A stretch of 64,000 nucleotides of DNA, taken from Arsenicicoccus dermatophilus (GTDB taxonomy: Bacteria > Actinomycetota > Actinomycetes > Actinomycetales > Dermatophilaceae). The first letter of the stretch is position 1. Each line of letters opens with the position of its first letter. Positions 9,878 to 17,654 of the stretch are shown piece by piece. Where the stretch lies: NCBI RefSeq assembly GCF_022568795.1, contig NZ_JAKZHU010000001.1, forward strand, positions 2,356,001-2,420,000, given 5' to 3'. The notes under the pieces were generated by a model that made no database searches, was not told the DNA's origin, and worked only from the letters and a program-made list of their open reading frames with translations. The translations under genes were made by a program, and so were the position numbers.

Positions 9878-10297
9878 ATGAGCACCCGCGAGATCACCGA
9901 GGCGACCTTCGAGTCGACCATCCAGGACAACGACATCGTCCTCTTCGACTTCTGGGCCGCCTGGTGCGGGCCGTGCCGCCAGTTCGCCCCGGTCTTCGAG
10001 GCTGCGTCGGACACGCACGAGGACGTGGTCTTCGGCAAGATCGACACCGAGGCCGAGCAGGGTCTGGCGTCGATGCTGCAGATCACCTCGATTCCCACGA
10101 TCATGGCCTTCCGCGAGGGTGTGCCGCTGGTCATGCAGCCCGGCGCCCTGCCCCCGGCCGCGCTGGAGGACCTGATCTCCCAGATCAAGGCGCTCGACAT
10201 GGAGACCGTCAAGCGCGAGTATGCCGAGCAGCTCGCCACGCACCAGGCCCAGCAGGGCCAGACGGGCACCTCCCCCACCGACATCCCCGGCCTGTGA
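9878..10297 (+). CDS. trxA: thioredoxin-like protein
   Basis: 139 aa from the ATG at 9878, with CAGGGGC upstream as ribosome-binding site. The active site WCGPC is at residues 29-33, the cis-Pro motif TSIPTI follows, and the thioredoxin fold is complete by about residue 105. The C-terminal 30 residues (REYAEQLATHQAQQ and on) are an added Gln-rich tail. The protein reduces disulfides in the cytosol; no thioredoxin reductase is adjacent. The in-frame extension upstream to 9806 lacks homology. Confidence 0.9.
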   Translation: MSTREITEATFESTIQDNDIVLFDFWAAWCGPCRQFAPVFEAASDTHEDVVFGKIDTEAEQGLASMLQITSIPTIMAFREGVPLVMQPGALPPAALEDLISQIKALDMETVKREYAEQLATHQAQQGQTGTSPTDIPGL

Positions 10298-10350
10298 GCT
10301 CCCGGCCCGGGACGGTCGATCCCGGGCCGCCGACCACCACTGAGGACGAG

Positions 10351-10409
10351 CAGCAGGGATGACGAGGGCCCCACCCGGCGAGCGGGTGGGGCCCTCGTCA
10401 TCCCTGCTG
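10351..10409. terminator. very long bidirectional hairpin terminator
   Basis: Perfect 27-bp inverted repeat (10351-10377 and 10383-10409) with a 5-nt loop. It sits between trxA (+) and the 3' end of tmRNA (-) and probably terminates both transcripts. Confidence 0.85.
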
Positions 10410-10441
10410 ACGGTCCACGGCGTGACGTGCCTGACTTCTGG

Positions 10442-10807
10442 TGGTGGAGGTGGCGGGAATCGAACCCGCGTCCGCCGACGACGCACCAGGGCTTCTCCGG
10501 GCGCAGTGCGCTGAGGATTTTCTCGGCCCCAGGGCTCGCGCGCACACGTCCCCTGACAGGCCCAGTCGAGAAGGAGTCCCGCGCGCCGTCCCGACACCGG
10601 CGCGCAGCAAGATCTCTAGCTGATGCCGAGCACTAGGACGAGATCAGGCCTAGGTCGACAGACTTCGGGCTCGCTCAGGCGGCGAGGGCGAAGTCGGTGC
10701 GCTTGGAATTGGCACCTATTGGTTTGCTGAGGGCGTTAACGAGACAACTCAGCATCCTCGGCCCGCTTCCCCTGGCAGATCGACCGACGTCGAAACCGAT
10801 CACCCCC
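10442..10807 (-). ncRNA. ssrA: transfer-messenger RNA (tmRNA)
   Basis: The minus-strand 3' end reads ..GGGTTCGATTCCCGCC..ACCTCCACCA, a tRNA-like T-arm and acceptor with an encoded CCA at 10442. The 5' end at 10807 starts GGGGGTGATCGGTTTCGAC, which pairs with it. The tag reading frame is at 10675-10713: resume codon GCC preceded by TAGGT, peptide ANSKRTDFALAA, then TGA. Total length is about 366 nt. It works with SmpB (27482-27961) to free stalled ribosomes and tag the nascent chain for proteolysis. Confidence 0.96.
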
Positions 10808-10888
10808 ATGGGACGGGCACGTCACGCTGTGGACTTGTCAAGCAGCGCCGGGCGGACCCGGCCAGACCCGTGAGTCTACCCGGCGCAA

Positions 10889-10929
10889 CGAGGCGGGCAC
10901 GACCGAGATTCCCGGCCGTGCCCGCCTCG
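10889..10929 (-). terminator. hairpin terminator after the PI-PLC-like gene
   Basis: Perfect 13-bp inverted repeat (10889-10901 and 10917-10929) with a 15-nt loop, directly downstream of the minus-strand stop at 10934. Confidence 0.6.
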
Positions 10930-10933
10930 TCGG

Positions 10934-11791
10934 TCAGCGCCCGCGCAGGTAGCTCTCCAGCACGGCGAGGTTGTCGGAGTTGAGCCAGTGCACGCCGGCA
11001 GCCTTCTCGGCGTTCCAGACGTTGCGGCGCTTGGCGGCCGTGGCCGGGTCGTCGAGGTCCGGGGTGCCGTAGAACCGCAGCGTGTAGCCGTGTTCCTGGG
11101 CCTTGGCGGCATAGGCCTCGAGGCGGGCCTTCTGGTCGGCCGGGATCGGGTAGCCCCCACGCCAGGTGAAGGTCTCCCACCAGTCCCCGCTGACCATGGG
11201 CATGAGCTCGGGCGACAGCCCCCGGTCCAGGTCGCCGAGGCCACCGTCGTAGGCCGACCAGCGGGTCGGCGCGGACGAGATCTGGGTGAGGCTGCGCTTG
11301 CCGGAGATCACGGCCATCACCGGAGCGGGGCTGCGGACCCCGTCCTGCCAGTGGGTGATCAGCTCGGGGTGGGCGGCGAGCGCCTTCTCGACGACCGGCC
11401 AGGTGGTCGGTCCGTCCGACTTGACGTCGATCAGCAGCTGGAAGGTGCCCGACCAGCCGGAGTAGACCGAGCCGCCGCGGGTGGCGACGCGCTCGGCGAG
11501 GGGCTCGAGGTACTTGCCCTCGAGGGTCTTGCGGCAGTCGGGCGCGGTGTGGCCCAGGCACAGCTGGCCCTCGACCAGCCAGACGTCGGCCTCGACGCTG
11601 GTGAAGCCGTGGTCGAGGGCGTCCTGAAGGGGACGCGCGTGGAGGTAGTCGTTGTGGGCGTGGGCGCCGTCCACCGGCTGGACGTCGGCGGACAGGGGGG
11701 CGGCGACGGCTGCGGGGGCGGCGGGGACGATCAGCGTGGCGGCGGCGAGGGACGCGAGGGCGAGGCCGCGAAGGCGGCTGAGGGTGCGCAT
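10934..11791 (-). CDS. secreted PI-PLC/GDPD-like phosphodiesterase
   Basis: 285 aa. An N-terminal signal peptide (MRTLSRLRGLALASLAAAT, cleavage near AAVAAP) precedes a TIM-barrel phosphodiesterase domain. The motif HAHNDYLHARPLQDALDHG, then SVEADVWLV and LCLGH, provides the His/Glu/Asp cluster expected near the N-terminus of the fold and resembles the yeast AIM6-type branch. Likely acts on phosphodiesters outside the cell. The substrate is unknown. The gene is monocistronic, with a terminator behind it. Confidence 0.8.
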   Translation of the reverse strand: MRTLSRLRGLALASLAAATLIVPAAPAAVAAPLSADVQPVDGAHAHNDYLHARPLQDALDHGFTSVEADVWLVEGQLCLGHTAPDCRKTLEGKYLEPLAERVATRGGSVYSGWSGTFQLLIDVKSDGPTTWPVVEKALAAHPELITHWQDGVRSPAPVMAVISGKRSLTQISSAPTRWSAYDGGLGDLDRGLSPELMPMVSGDWWETFTWRGGYPIPADQKARLEAYAAKAQEHGYTLRFYGTPDLDDPATAAKRRNVWNAEKAAGVHWLNSDNLAVLESYLRGR

Positions 11792-11862
11792 GACTCACAC
11801 GCTAGAGACGCCGGGTGAACGCCGTGCGAAGGGCATGAGGACCGGCATACGACAATGGCCGT

Positions 11863-12788
11863 ATGACGTCCCTGCCGCCTGTCGTGCTCACCCACCTGCC
11901 TGCCGGGGACGCCCCCGCGATCGCGCTGCACGGGGGTGCGGGCGTCGACCCGGCCACGTTGTCCCCCGCCCAGGAGCGGGCCGCCACGTCGGCGCTGGTG
12001 GGGCCGTGGCCGCTGGTCGCGCGGTGCTCGACGCGGGCGGGTCGGCCCTGGACGCGGTGTGTGCGAGCGTCGTGGTGCTGGAGGACAGCGAGTGCTTCAA
12101 CGCCGGTCGTGGGGCCGCCCTGACGACGGAGGGGACCGCCGAGCTGGACGCCGCGGTGATGCTGGGCGACTCCCGCGCCGGGGCGGTGACCTGCGCCAAC
12201 GGGCCGCGCAACCCCGTCATGGCGGCGCGGGCCGTGATGGAGCAGACCGACCACGTGCTCATGGCGATGCCGCGACGGGTCGTGCTGGAGGAGTGGGGGC
12301 TGGAGGTCGTCGACCCGTCGTACTACGTCACCGAGGCGCGGCTGCAGATGCTCCGCGAGACGGGCCACTTCCTGGAGTACCGGCACGGCACGGTGGGCGC
12401 GGTCGCCCGGGACCGCGCGGGCCACGTGGCCGCCGCGACGTCGACGGGCGGGATCACCGCGCAGCTGCCGGGGCGGGTCGGCGACAGCCCCCTGATCGGC
12501 GGTGGTACCTGGGCGTCGGACGAGACGGTGGCGGTGTCCTGCACCGGGCAGGGCGAGGTCTTCGTCCGCGGGGCGGTGGCGCACGAGATCCACGCCCGGC
12601 TGCGCTGGGGCGGGCAGCCGCTGGAGCAGGCGGTGCGCGAGGCGCTCGACGAGCTCGTGGGGGCGCGCGGCGCCGACGGCGGCCTGGTGGCGGCGACGCC
12701 GGCGGGCGAGGTGGTGCTGGCGTTCGACTCTCCCGGGATGTATCGCGCCCACGACGTGGGCGACGGCCCGGTCGTCGCCATCGCCTGA
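11863..12788 (+). pseudogene. iaaA: isoaspartyl peptidase/L-asparaginase (Ntn hydrolase) with a 1-nt frameshift
   Basis: The start frame (ATG 11863) encodes the N-terminus with the hallmark AIALHGGAG, then loses similarity after about residue 45 (ATSALVG). The family sequence resumes at once in the -1 frame (GAVAAGRAVLDAGGSALDAV, GRGAALT) and runs to the stop at 12786-12788. It includes the nucleophile region HGTVGAVARD, where Thr becomes the new N-terminus after self-cleavage, and TGGITAQLPGRVGDSPLIGGG. One base is missing near 11985-12005, in a G-rich stretch. This may be a true mutation or a sequencing error. If repaired the product would be about 308 aa. Confidence 0.85.
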
Positions 12789-12794
12789 CGGCTT

Positions 12795-12814
12795 CCCCCG
12801 TCCGCGGACGGGGG
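12795..12814. terminator. short palindromic terminator between convergent genes
   Basis: A perfect 20-nt palindrome (10-bp arms rich in C then G) lies between iaaA (+), ending at 12788, and the hydrolase gene (-), ending at 12829. Confidence 0.5.
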
Positions 12815-12828
12815 GACGCCGGGTGCGG

Positions 12829-13896
12829 TCAGGGGCGGACGAACATGCCCGTCACGACGTCGAGCGGCACGTCCTCGACCCGGTCGTAGAGCCACCGCGG
12901 CGGCTCGCCCTGGCCCTTGTCGACCAGCACGTGCCGCACCCCCTCGGGCATGTCCGAGCGCTCCCAGAAACGGTGCCCCAGCACCAGGTCCTGCGCGAGC
13001 ACCTCGTCGACCGAGCTCATCCCCGTCGCGCGCCGCACCGCCGCGAGCGCCACGCACACCGACAGCGGCGACTTGGTGCGGATGACCGCGGCGCACTCGC
13101 GGGCCGCCTCGACCGGGCTCGCCTCGAGCCGCGCCAGGATCGCCGCGGCGTCGTCCCCGGCGAAGGCCTCGTCGATCCAGTCCCGCTGCGCCATCAGCGG
13201 ACTCGCCATGATGTCCTCGTCGGCGTCCACCTCGCCGCAGTCGGCGGTGAGCCGTTCCCCCGCCTCCAGCCGGTCGAGCAGCCCGGGGATCTGCTCGGTG
13301 AGCACCAGCGCGTCGGCGAACCCGGTCGCGACGGCGTCGGCCCCGGTCATCGAGGCGCCGGTCATCGCGAGGTAAGCCCCGAGCTCGCCGGGCGCCTTGG
13401 CCAGCCACCAGCTGCCCGCCACGTCGGGGAAGAAGCCGATCGCGGTCTCCGGCATCGCCAGCCGGGTCCGCTCGGTCACGAGCCGCAGCGACCCGTGCGC
13501 CGAGACGCCGACACCGCCGCCCATGACGATCCCGTCCATGAAGGCGACGTAGGGCTTGGGATAGGAGGCGATCTGGGCGTCGACGGCATACTCCCGCTCC
13601 CAGAAGTCCACCGCGTCGCGCCGCCCGGCCAGGGTGGCCTCGCGGGCGGCCCGCATGTCGCCGCCCGCGCACAGGCCCTTGGGCCCGACGCCCTCGATGC
13701 TGACGCTGACGACGCCGTCGTCGGCCGCCCACTCGGTGAGCTGCTCGCGCATCGAGTCGATCATCGGCGTGGTGAGCGCGTTGATCGCCCGGGGACGGTT
13801 GAGCAGGATCCGGCCGAGGGCTCCGCGGCGCTCGTAGACCACGTCCTCGGTGTGGCCGGGGCGGGCCAGGGCGGCGATGGGCAGGCTCTCCGGCAT
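12829..13896 (-). CDS. 3-hydroxyisobutyryl-CoA hydrolase (enoyl-CoA hydratase/isomerase family)
   Basis: 355 aa from the ATG at 13896, with GGAGGA upstream. Crotonase-fold motifs are present: LNRPRAINALT near residue 30, GLCAGGDMR (oxyanion hole), and MGGGVGVSAHG with PETAIGFFPDVAGSW, the last being typical of the hydrolase subgroup of valine catabolism. The C-terminal half (SVDEVLAQDLVLGHRFW and on) matches the ECH_2 domain. It would release 3-hydroxyisobutyrate from its CoA ester. It is followed on the same strand, upstream, by an MFS gene 37 bp away. Confidence 0.9.
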   Translation of the reverse strand: MPESLPIAALARPGHTEDVVYERRGALGRILLNRPRAINALTTPMIDSMREQLTEWAADDGVVSVSIEGVGPKGLCAGGDMRAAREATLAGRRDAVDFWEREYAVDAQIASYPKPYVAFMDGIVMGGGVGVSAHGSLRLVTERTRLAMPETAIGFFPDVAGSWWLAKAPGELGAYLAMTGASMTGADAVATGFADALVLTEQIPGLLDRLEAGERLTADCGEVDADEDIMASPLMAQRDWIDEAFAGDDAAAILARLEASPVEAARECAAVIRTKSPLSVCVALAAVRRATGMSSVDEVLAQDLVLGHRFWERSDMPEGVRHVLVDKGQGEPPRWLYDRVEDVPLDVVTGMFVRP

Positions 13897-13933
13897 ACGA
13901 CTGTCTCCTCCGTGGGCTGCGATCGCCCCGAAC

Positions 13934-15202
13934 CTATCGCGGCGCCCCGGCACCGCTGCGGTCAGGCCCGCCGAGGCGGCGCACCCGCACCGCGCAGAGG
14001 CCGACGACCAGGCAGGCGGGCAGGCAGGAGAGAGCGAGCGCCGGGTAGCCGAGCGCGCCGACGACGACGCCGGCGAGCGCCCCGCCGACGGCGGCCGTCA
14101 GTCCCATGCACAGGTCGGACAGCCCCTGGACCGGGGCGCGCGCGAGCAGCGGGGTGGCGCCCACCAGCGAGCTCGACGCGCCGATCATCGCGAAGGCCCA
14201 GCCGATCCCCAGCCCGAAGAGCGCCAGCGACAGCAGCCACGAGGCCCCGGCGTGGGTGAGCGCAGCCAGCGCGACCGACGCCGCCTCCACCGCGGCACCG
14301 AGGAGCATGACCCGCCAGGCACCCCAGCGGTCGACGAGCCGCCCGACGAGGGGCGAGAAGGCATACATGCCGAGGATGTGGCCGCTGATGGTCAGCCCGA
14401 TGACCTGCACCGACGCGGCTCCGTGGCGCATGTGGATGGGGGTCATGATCATCACGCCGACCATGACCGTCTGGGCCAGGGCGATGGCGACCATGCAGGC
14501 GGCGACCGTCGGCCGGGTGCGCACCACCTCCCACGCCGAGACCTCCTGGGTGGGGCGGCCCGGCTCCTGGCGGGCGGCGAGCAGCGGGTCCGGTCGCAGC
14601 AGCAGGTGCACCAGCGCGATGGTGACGAGCAGGGCGAGGGCGGTGAGCAGGAAGGCGCCGGTGAGCGAGGGCAGGCCCAGCCGTATGGCGAGCGACCCGC
14701 CCAGACCCGCGAGGTTGGGGCCGGTGACCGCCCCGATGGTGGTCGCCCACACCACGAGGGACAGGTCGCGACCGCGGTGCTCCTCGGTCGCGAGATCCGT
14801 GGCGGCGAACCGGGACTGGGAGTTGGCGGCGCCCGCGGCCCCGAAGAGCGTGGCGGCCCCGAGCAGCAGCGGGAAGGACCGCAGGACGCCGGCGAGGACG
14901 CAGAGCAGCGCCCCCGTCATCCCGATCCCGTAGCCGATGACCAGGCCGACCCGGCGCCCGCGGGCGGTCATCACGCGGGACAGGACGAAGGCCCACAGCG
15001 CGGCGCCCGTCACCTGGGCGGTCTGCGACAGGCCGGCCAGCGACTCACGACCGGACACGTCGGCGGCCAGCAGGGTGGCGACGGTGATGCCGGTGGTGAC
15101 GCCGACGCCGCCGACGGCGTTGGTGACCGCGAGGGTGCGGACGGTGCGGCGCTGCGCCGCGGCGCGCGCGGGGCTGTCGGGCAGGAGCACGTCGCCGGTC
15201 AC
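13934..15202 (-). CDS. major facilitator superfamily transporter
   Basis: 422 aa with about 12 hydrophobic segments. A GRLVDRWGAWRVMLLG stretch matches the MFS A-loop signature in the second half, and ARGRRVGLVIGYG is its counterpart in the first. The start is GTG at 15202. It stands 37 bp upstream of the 3-hydroxyisobutyryl-CoA hydrolase gene and may share its transcript. Its closest look-alikes are drug or metabolite exporters; the substrate cannot be read from the sequence. Confidence 0.88.
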   Translation of the reverse strand: MTGDVLLPDSPARAAAQRRTVRTLAVTNAVGGVGVTTGITVATLLAADVSGRESLAGLSQTAQVTGAALWAFVLSRVMTARGRRVGLVIGYGIGMTGALLCVLAGVLRSFPLLLGAATLFGAAGAANSQSRFAATDLATEEHRGRDLSLVVWATTIGAVTGPNLAGLGGSLAIRLGLPSLTGAFLLTALALLVTIALVHLLLRPDPLLAARQEPGRPTQEVSAWEVVRTRPTVAACMVAIALAQTVMVGVMIMTPIHMRHGAASVQVIGLTISGHILGMYAFSPLVGRLVDRWGAWRVMLLGAAVEAASVALAALTHAGASWLLSLALFGLGIGWAFAMIGASSSLVGATPLLARAPVQGLSDLCMGLTAAVGGALAGVVVGALGYPALALSCLPACLVVGLCAVRVRRLGGPDRSGAGAPR

Positions 15203-15444
15203 CCCGGCAACCTACCGCCGGTGGCCGGGTGAGCCGGGGGTCGGGGCGCAGGCGGGTCCGACGACCGGCGGCAGGTGTGGCCACGCCTTCCCCGGCGCTC
15301 TCGTGCCCGGGCCTGGCAGCGCTCCCTGGGAATACCCCGAGCGGCTCCTGGATAATGCTGGGGGACAACGGTCCTCGTCTCGACCGCGCCCGGCCCGGCC
15401 GCTAGGGTCGACGGGCCACGCCACCACGGTCAGGAGGAGGAGCC
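15203..15444. other. intergenic promoter region
   Basis: 242 bases between divergent genes (MFS on minus, secreted protein on plus). No gene or clear signal is visible apart from the GGAGGAGGA ribosome-binding site at its right edge. Confidence 0.35.
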
Positions 15445-15915
15445 ATGTCGCTGGTCACCGGCACCCGATCGCTCCTCGCCGGAGCCCTGGTGGGACTCCT
15501 GCTGTCCGGCCGGACCCACGCCGGATCGGCCCGGACGCTGCGCCGCACCACGCGGATGCTGCACCGGACGACCCGGCCCGCACGCACCGCGCCTGGACGG
15601 ACGACACCCCGACGCACGATGCCGGGCGGTGCCCCACCGGTCACCACCACCGTCCTGGTCGGCGGGCAGGACGAGCGGTCGCCGGGCACCTGCGAGCTCA
15701 CCATCGCCTGCCCCGACCGGGCCGCCCTCGAGGTGCGGGTCAGCGTCGGTGGGCGGGCCGCCACCTCGCCCGCGCCGACTGCGGGCAGACCCGCCGGAGC
15801 CACGGTCACCGTCCGGGTCGCCGCCCCGCGCGGCGGGCACCGCCGCACCGTGCAGATCACGCCGGCCGGGACCCCCCGGGCGTATGTCGCGTACGACATC
15901 GCCCAGGTCGCCTGA
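15445..15915 (+). CDS. probable secreted or membrane-anchored small protein
   Basis: 156 aa with a strong GGAGGAGGA ribosome-binding site. A hydrophobic N-terminus (SLLAGALVGLLLSG) is followed by an Arg/Thr-rich stretch (residues about 25-60 with RTTRMLHRTTR-like repeats), then a small beta-rich domain with two Cys (GTCELTIAC). I do not recognise it. The codon pattern fits a real gene, but no family supports it. It ends 93 bp upstream of the cobalamin riboswitch. Confidence 0.55.
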   Translation: MSLVTGTRSLLAGALVGLLLSGRTHAGSARTLRRTTRMLHRTTRPARTAPGRTTPRRTMPGGAPPVTTTVLVGGQDERSPGTCELTIACPDRAALEVRVSVGGRAATSPAPTAGRPAGATVTVRVAAPRGGHRRTVQITPAGTPRAYVAYDIAQVA

Positions 15916-16007
15916 TCCTTCGCGACGCATCCCGCGGCACCGTCGGCCGTCCCGCCGGGCAGCGCGGGCGAGGCCCTGCCGGACACCGAGAGCAGAGCAC
16001 CGGTCGG

Positions 16008-16145
16008 GCCGTGCCATGATGGACGCGCCAGGGTCCCCCTGGCCGGTCGTGTCCCAGCGAAGCCGGTGTGATCCCGGCGCTGTCCCGCAACGGTGATGCC
16101 CCCTCCGGGGGACGAGCCCGGTCGCCTGCCACGACTGCCGTGCCA
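16008..16145 (+). promoter_or_regulatory. cobalamin (adenosylcobalamin) riboswitch
   Basis: Core elements occur in the right order: GCCGGTGTGATCCCGGC (16062-16078), CTGTCCCGCAACGGTGATG (16080-16098), a CCCCCTCCGGGGG hairpin, then GAGCCCGGTCGCCTGCC (16114-16130), the B12-box region. This is the conserved cobalamin-riboswitch core. A C/G-rich hairpin at about 16146-16192 lies between it and the ribosome-binding site (GGGAGGTG near 16222) and could be the expression platform. In known cases B12 binding represses the downstream gene. Confidence 0.88.
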
Positions 16146-16233
16146 GCCCCGGCCGAGGGCAGGACGCGATGAGTGCCGGGGCCACCCCCGGCCTTGCGCC
16201 GATCCTCCCGCGCCGTTGCCCCGGGAGGTGTCG

Positions 16234-17562
16234 ATGAGACCGATGGGCGAGCCCCATGACGTGATCTCGGCGGATCCGCAGGTCGGCCGCACCCGGCTGG
16301 GCGACGACGTGCGCGTGATCCTGCGCCTCGGCGGACACCTGGCAGCCGCGGGCACCGGCTCCTACCGGGTGCGGCAGGCCATGCGCACGGTCGCCGCCGC
16401 CCGTTCCATCGATGCCCTGGACGCGACCGTGACCATGACCTCCATCGCGGTCACCGCTCGCCGGGGCGAGGAGTTCCGGACGATAGTGCGCGAGGTCGCC
16501 GGCCCCCACGTCGATGCGGGGCGCATCGCCCGTCTGGAGGGCCTGGCGGCCACGGTCCGCAGCGACGAGGCGGCGTCGTCCATCGACGCCCGCCTCTCGC
16601 GGGTGCTGGAGGTCCCGGGGCGCTGGGGACCTGCCACCAGAGCCTTCGCCGCCGGTGTGGGATGCGCAGCCTTCGCCCTGTCGTCCGGGTTGGGGATCGC
16701 GGACGCCCTGGCCGTCTGCCTGGCTGCAGGCCTGGGCCAGCGGGCCCGCACGGAACTCGTCGGACGACACCTCGCGGACCTCGCCGCCGTCGCCGCAGCA
16801 GCGCTGGTCTCCTGCCTGACCCATGTCCTGCTGGCGAGCCTGGTCGGCCTGCTGCACCAGCCTGCGCCGGTCCACCAGGCAGGACAGGTCGCAGCTCTGC
16901 TCTACCTGGTGCCCGGGTTCCCGCTCTACACGGCCCTCCTGGACCTGGCCCACCTGGACGTGATGGCGGCCCAGGGCCGGCTGGTCCACGTCACGAGCGT
17001 CCTCGGAGTCTCCGGTGGCGTCGCCTGGTCGGTCTCCTCGCTCACGGGCGCCTCGGCCATGCTCCCCGCCCCGTCGGGCGGGTCGCCCCTGAGCCTGCCC
17101 GTCGCCGCGGTCGTAGGCGTGGTGGCCGTCGGGGCCTTCGCCGTCCTCTTCAACTCCCACCTGCGGATGGTGGTCCTCGCCGCCCTGGTCGGCGGCGGTG
17201 CCAACCTGGTGCGGATCTGCCTCGCCCGCCTCGGCCAGCCTCCGCAGAACGCCTGCCTCGCCGCCGGGCTCGTGCTCGGTCTCCTGGCGGCCGGATGCGC
17301 CGCCTGGGCCCAGCTGCCCCGCATCACCGTCTCGGTGCCGGCAGCCGTGGTGATGCTGCCCGGCACGACGATGCACCAGGCGCTCCACCATCTGAACGCC
17401 GGGTCCATGCCGGACTTCCTCGCCGAGACCTGCTCGGCGATGCTCCTCGTCGCCGCCGTCAGCTCCGGGCTGGCCCTGGCCCGCATCCTGACCGATCCCG
17501 GTTGGGCCTACGACCCGCGTCGTGGTGCCCTCGGCGAGCTCCCCGGCAGGACCACACCGTGA
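16234..17562 (+). CDS. ThrE-type threonine/serine exporter family protein under B12 control
   Basis: 442 aa from the ATG at 16234 (GGGAGGTG 7 bases upstream). The N-terminal cytosolic domain (VILRLGGHLAAAGTGSYRVRQAM...TVTMTSIAVTARRG) is the DUF1212/YjjP domain. About ten membrane segments follow, covering the rest of YjjP and a fused YjjB/DUF3815 half, as in Corynebacterium ThrE. Family members export threonine and serine. The cobalamin riboswitch upstream means production should rise when B12 is short, which is unusual for this family. pyc starts 92 bp downstream. Confidence 0.88.
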   Translation: MRPMGEPHDVISADPQVGRTRLGDDVRVILRLGGHLAAAGTGSYRVRQAMRTVAAARSIDALDATVTMTSIAVTARRGEEFRTIVREVAGPHVDAGRIARLEGLAATVRSDEAASSIDARLSRVLEVPGRWGPATRAFAAGVGCAAFALSSGLGIADALAVCLAAGLGQRARTELVGRHLADLAAVAAAALVSCLTHVLLASLVGLLHQPAPVHQAGQVAALLYLVPGFPLYTALLDLAHLDVMAAQGRLVHVTSVLGVSGGVAWSVSSLTGASAMLPAPSGGSPLSLPVAAVVGVVAVGAFAVLFNSHLRMVVLAALVGGGANLVRICLARLGQPPQNACLAAGLVLGLLAAGCAAWAQLPRITVSVPAAVVMLPGTTMHQALHHLNAGSMPDFLAETCSAMLLVAAVSSGLALARILTDPGWAYDPRRGALGELPGRTTP

Positions 17563-17654
17563 CCACCCCCACGATCGAGCACGTGATCTGCGTCAGGATC
17601 GGGGCACACCGCGCTAGCCTCCTCCCTCCCACCTCGAACCCTCGAAGGAGAACC

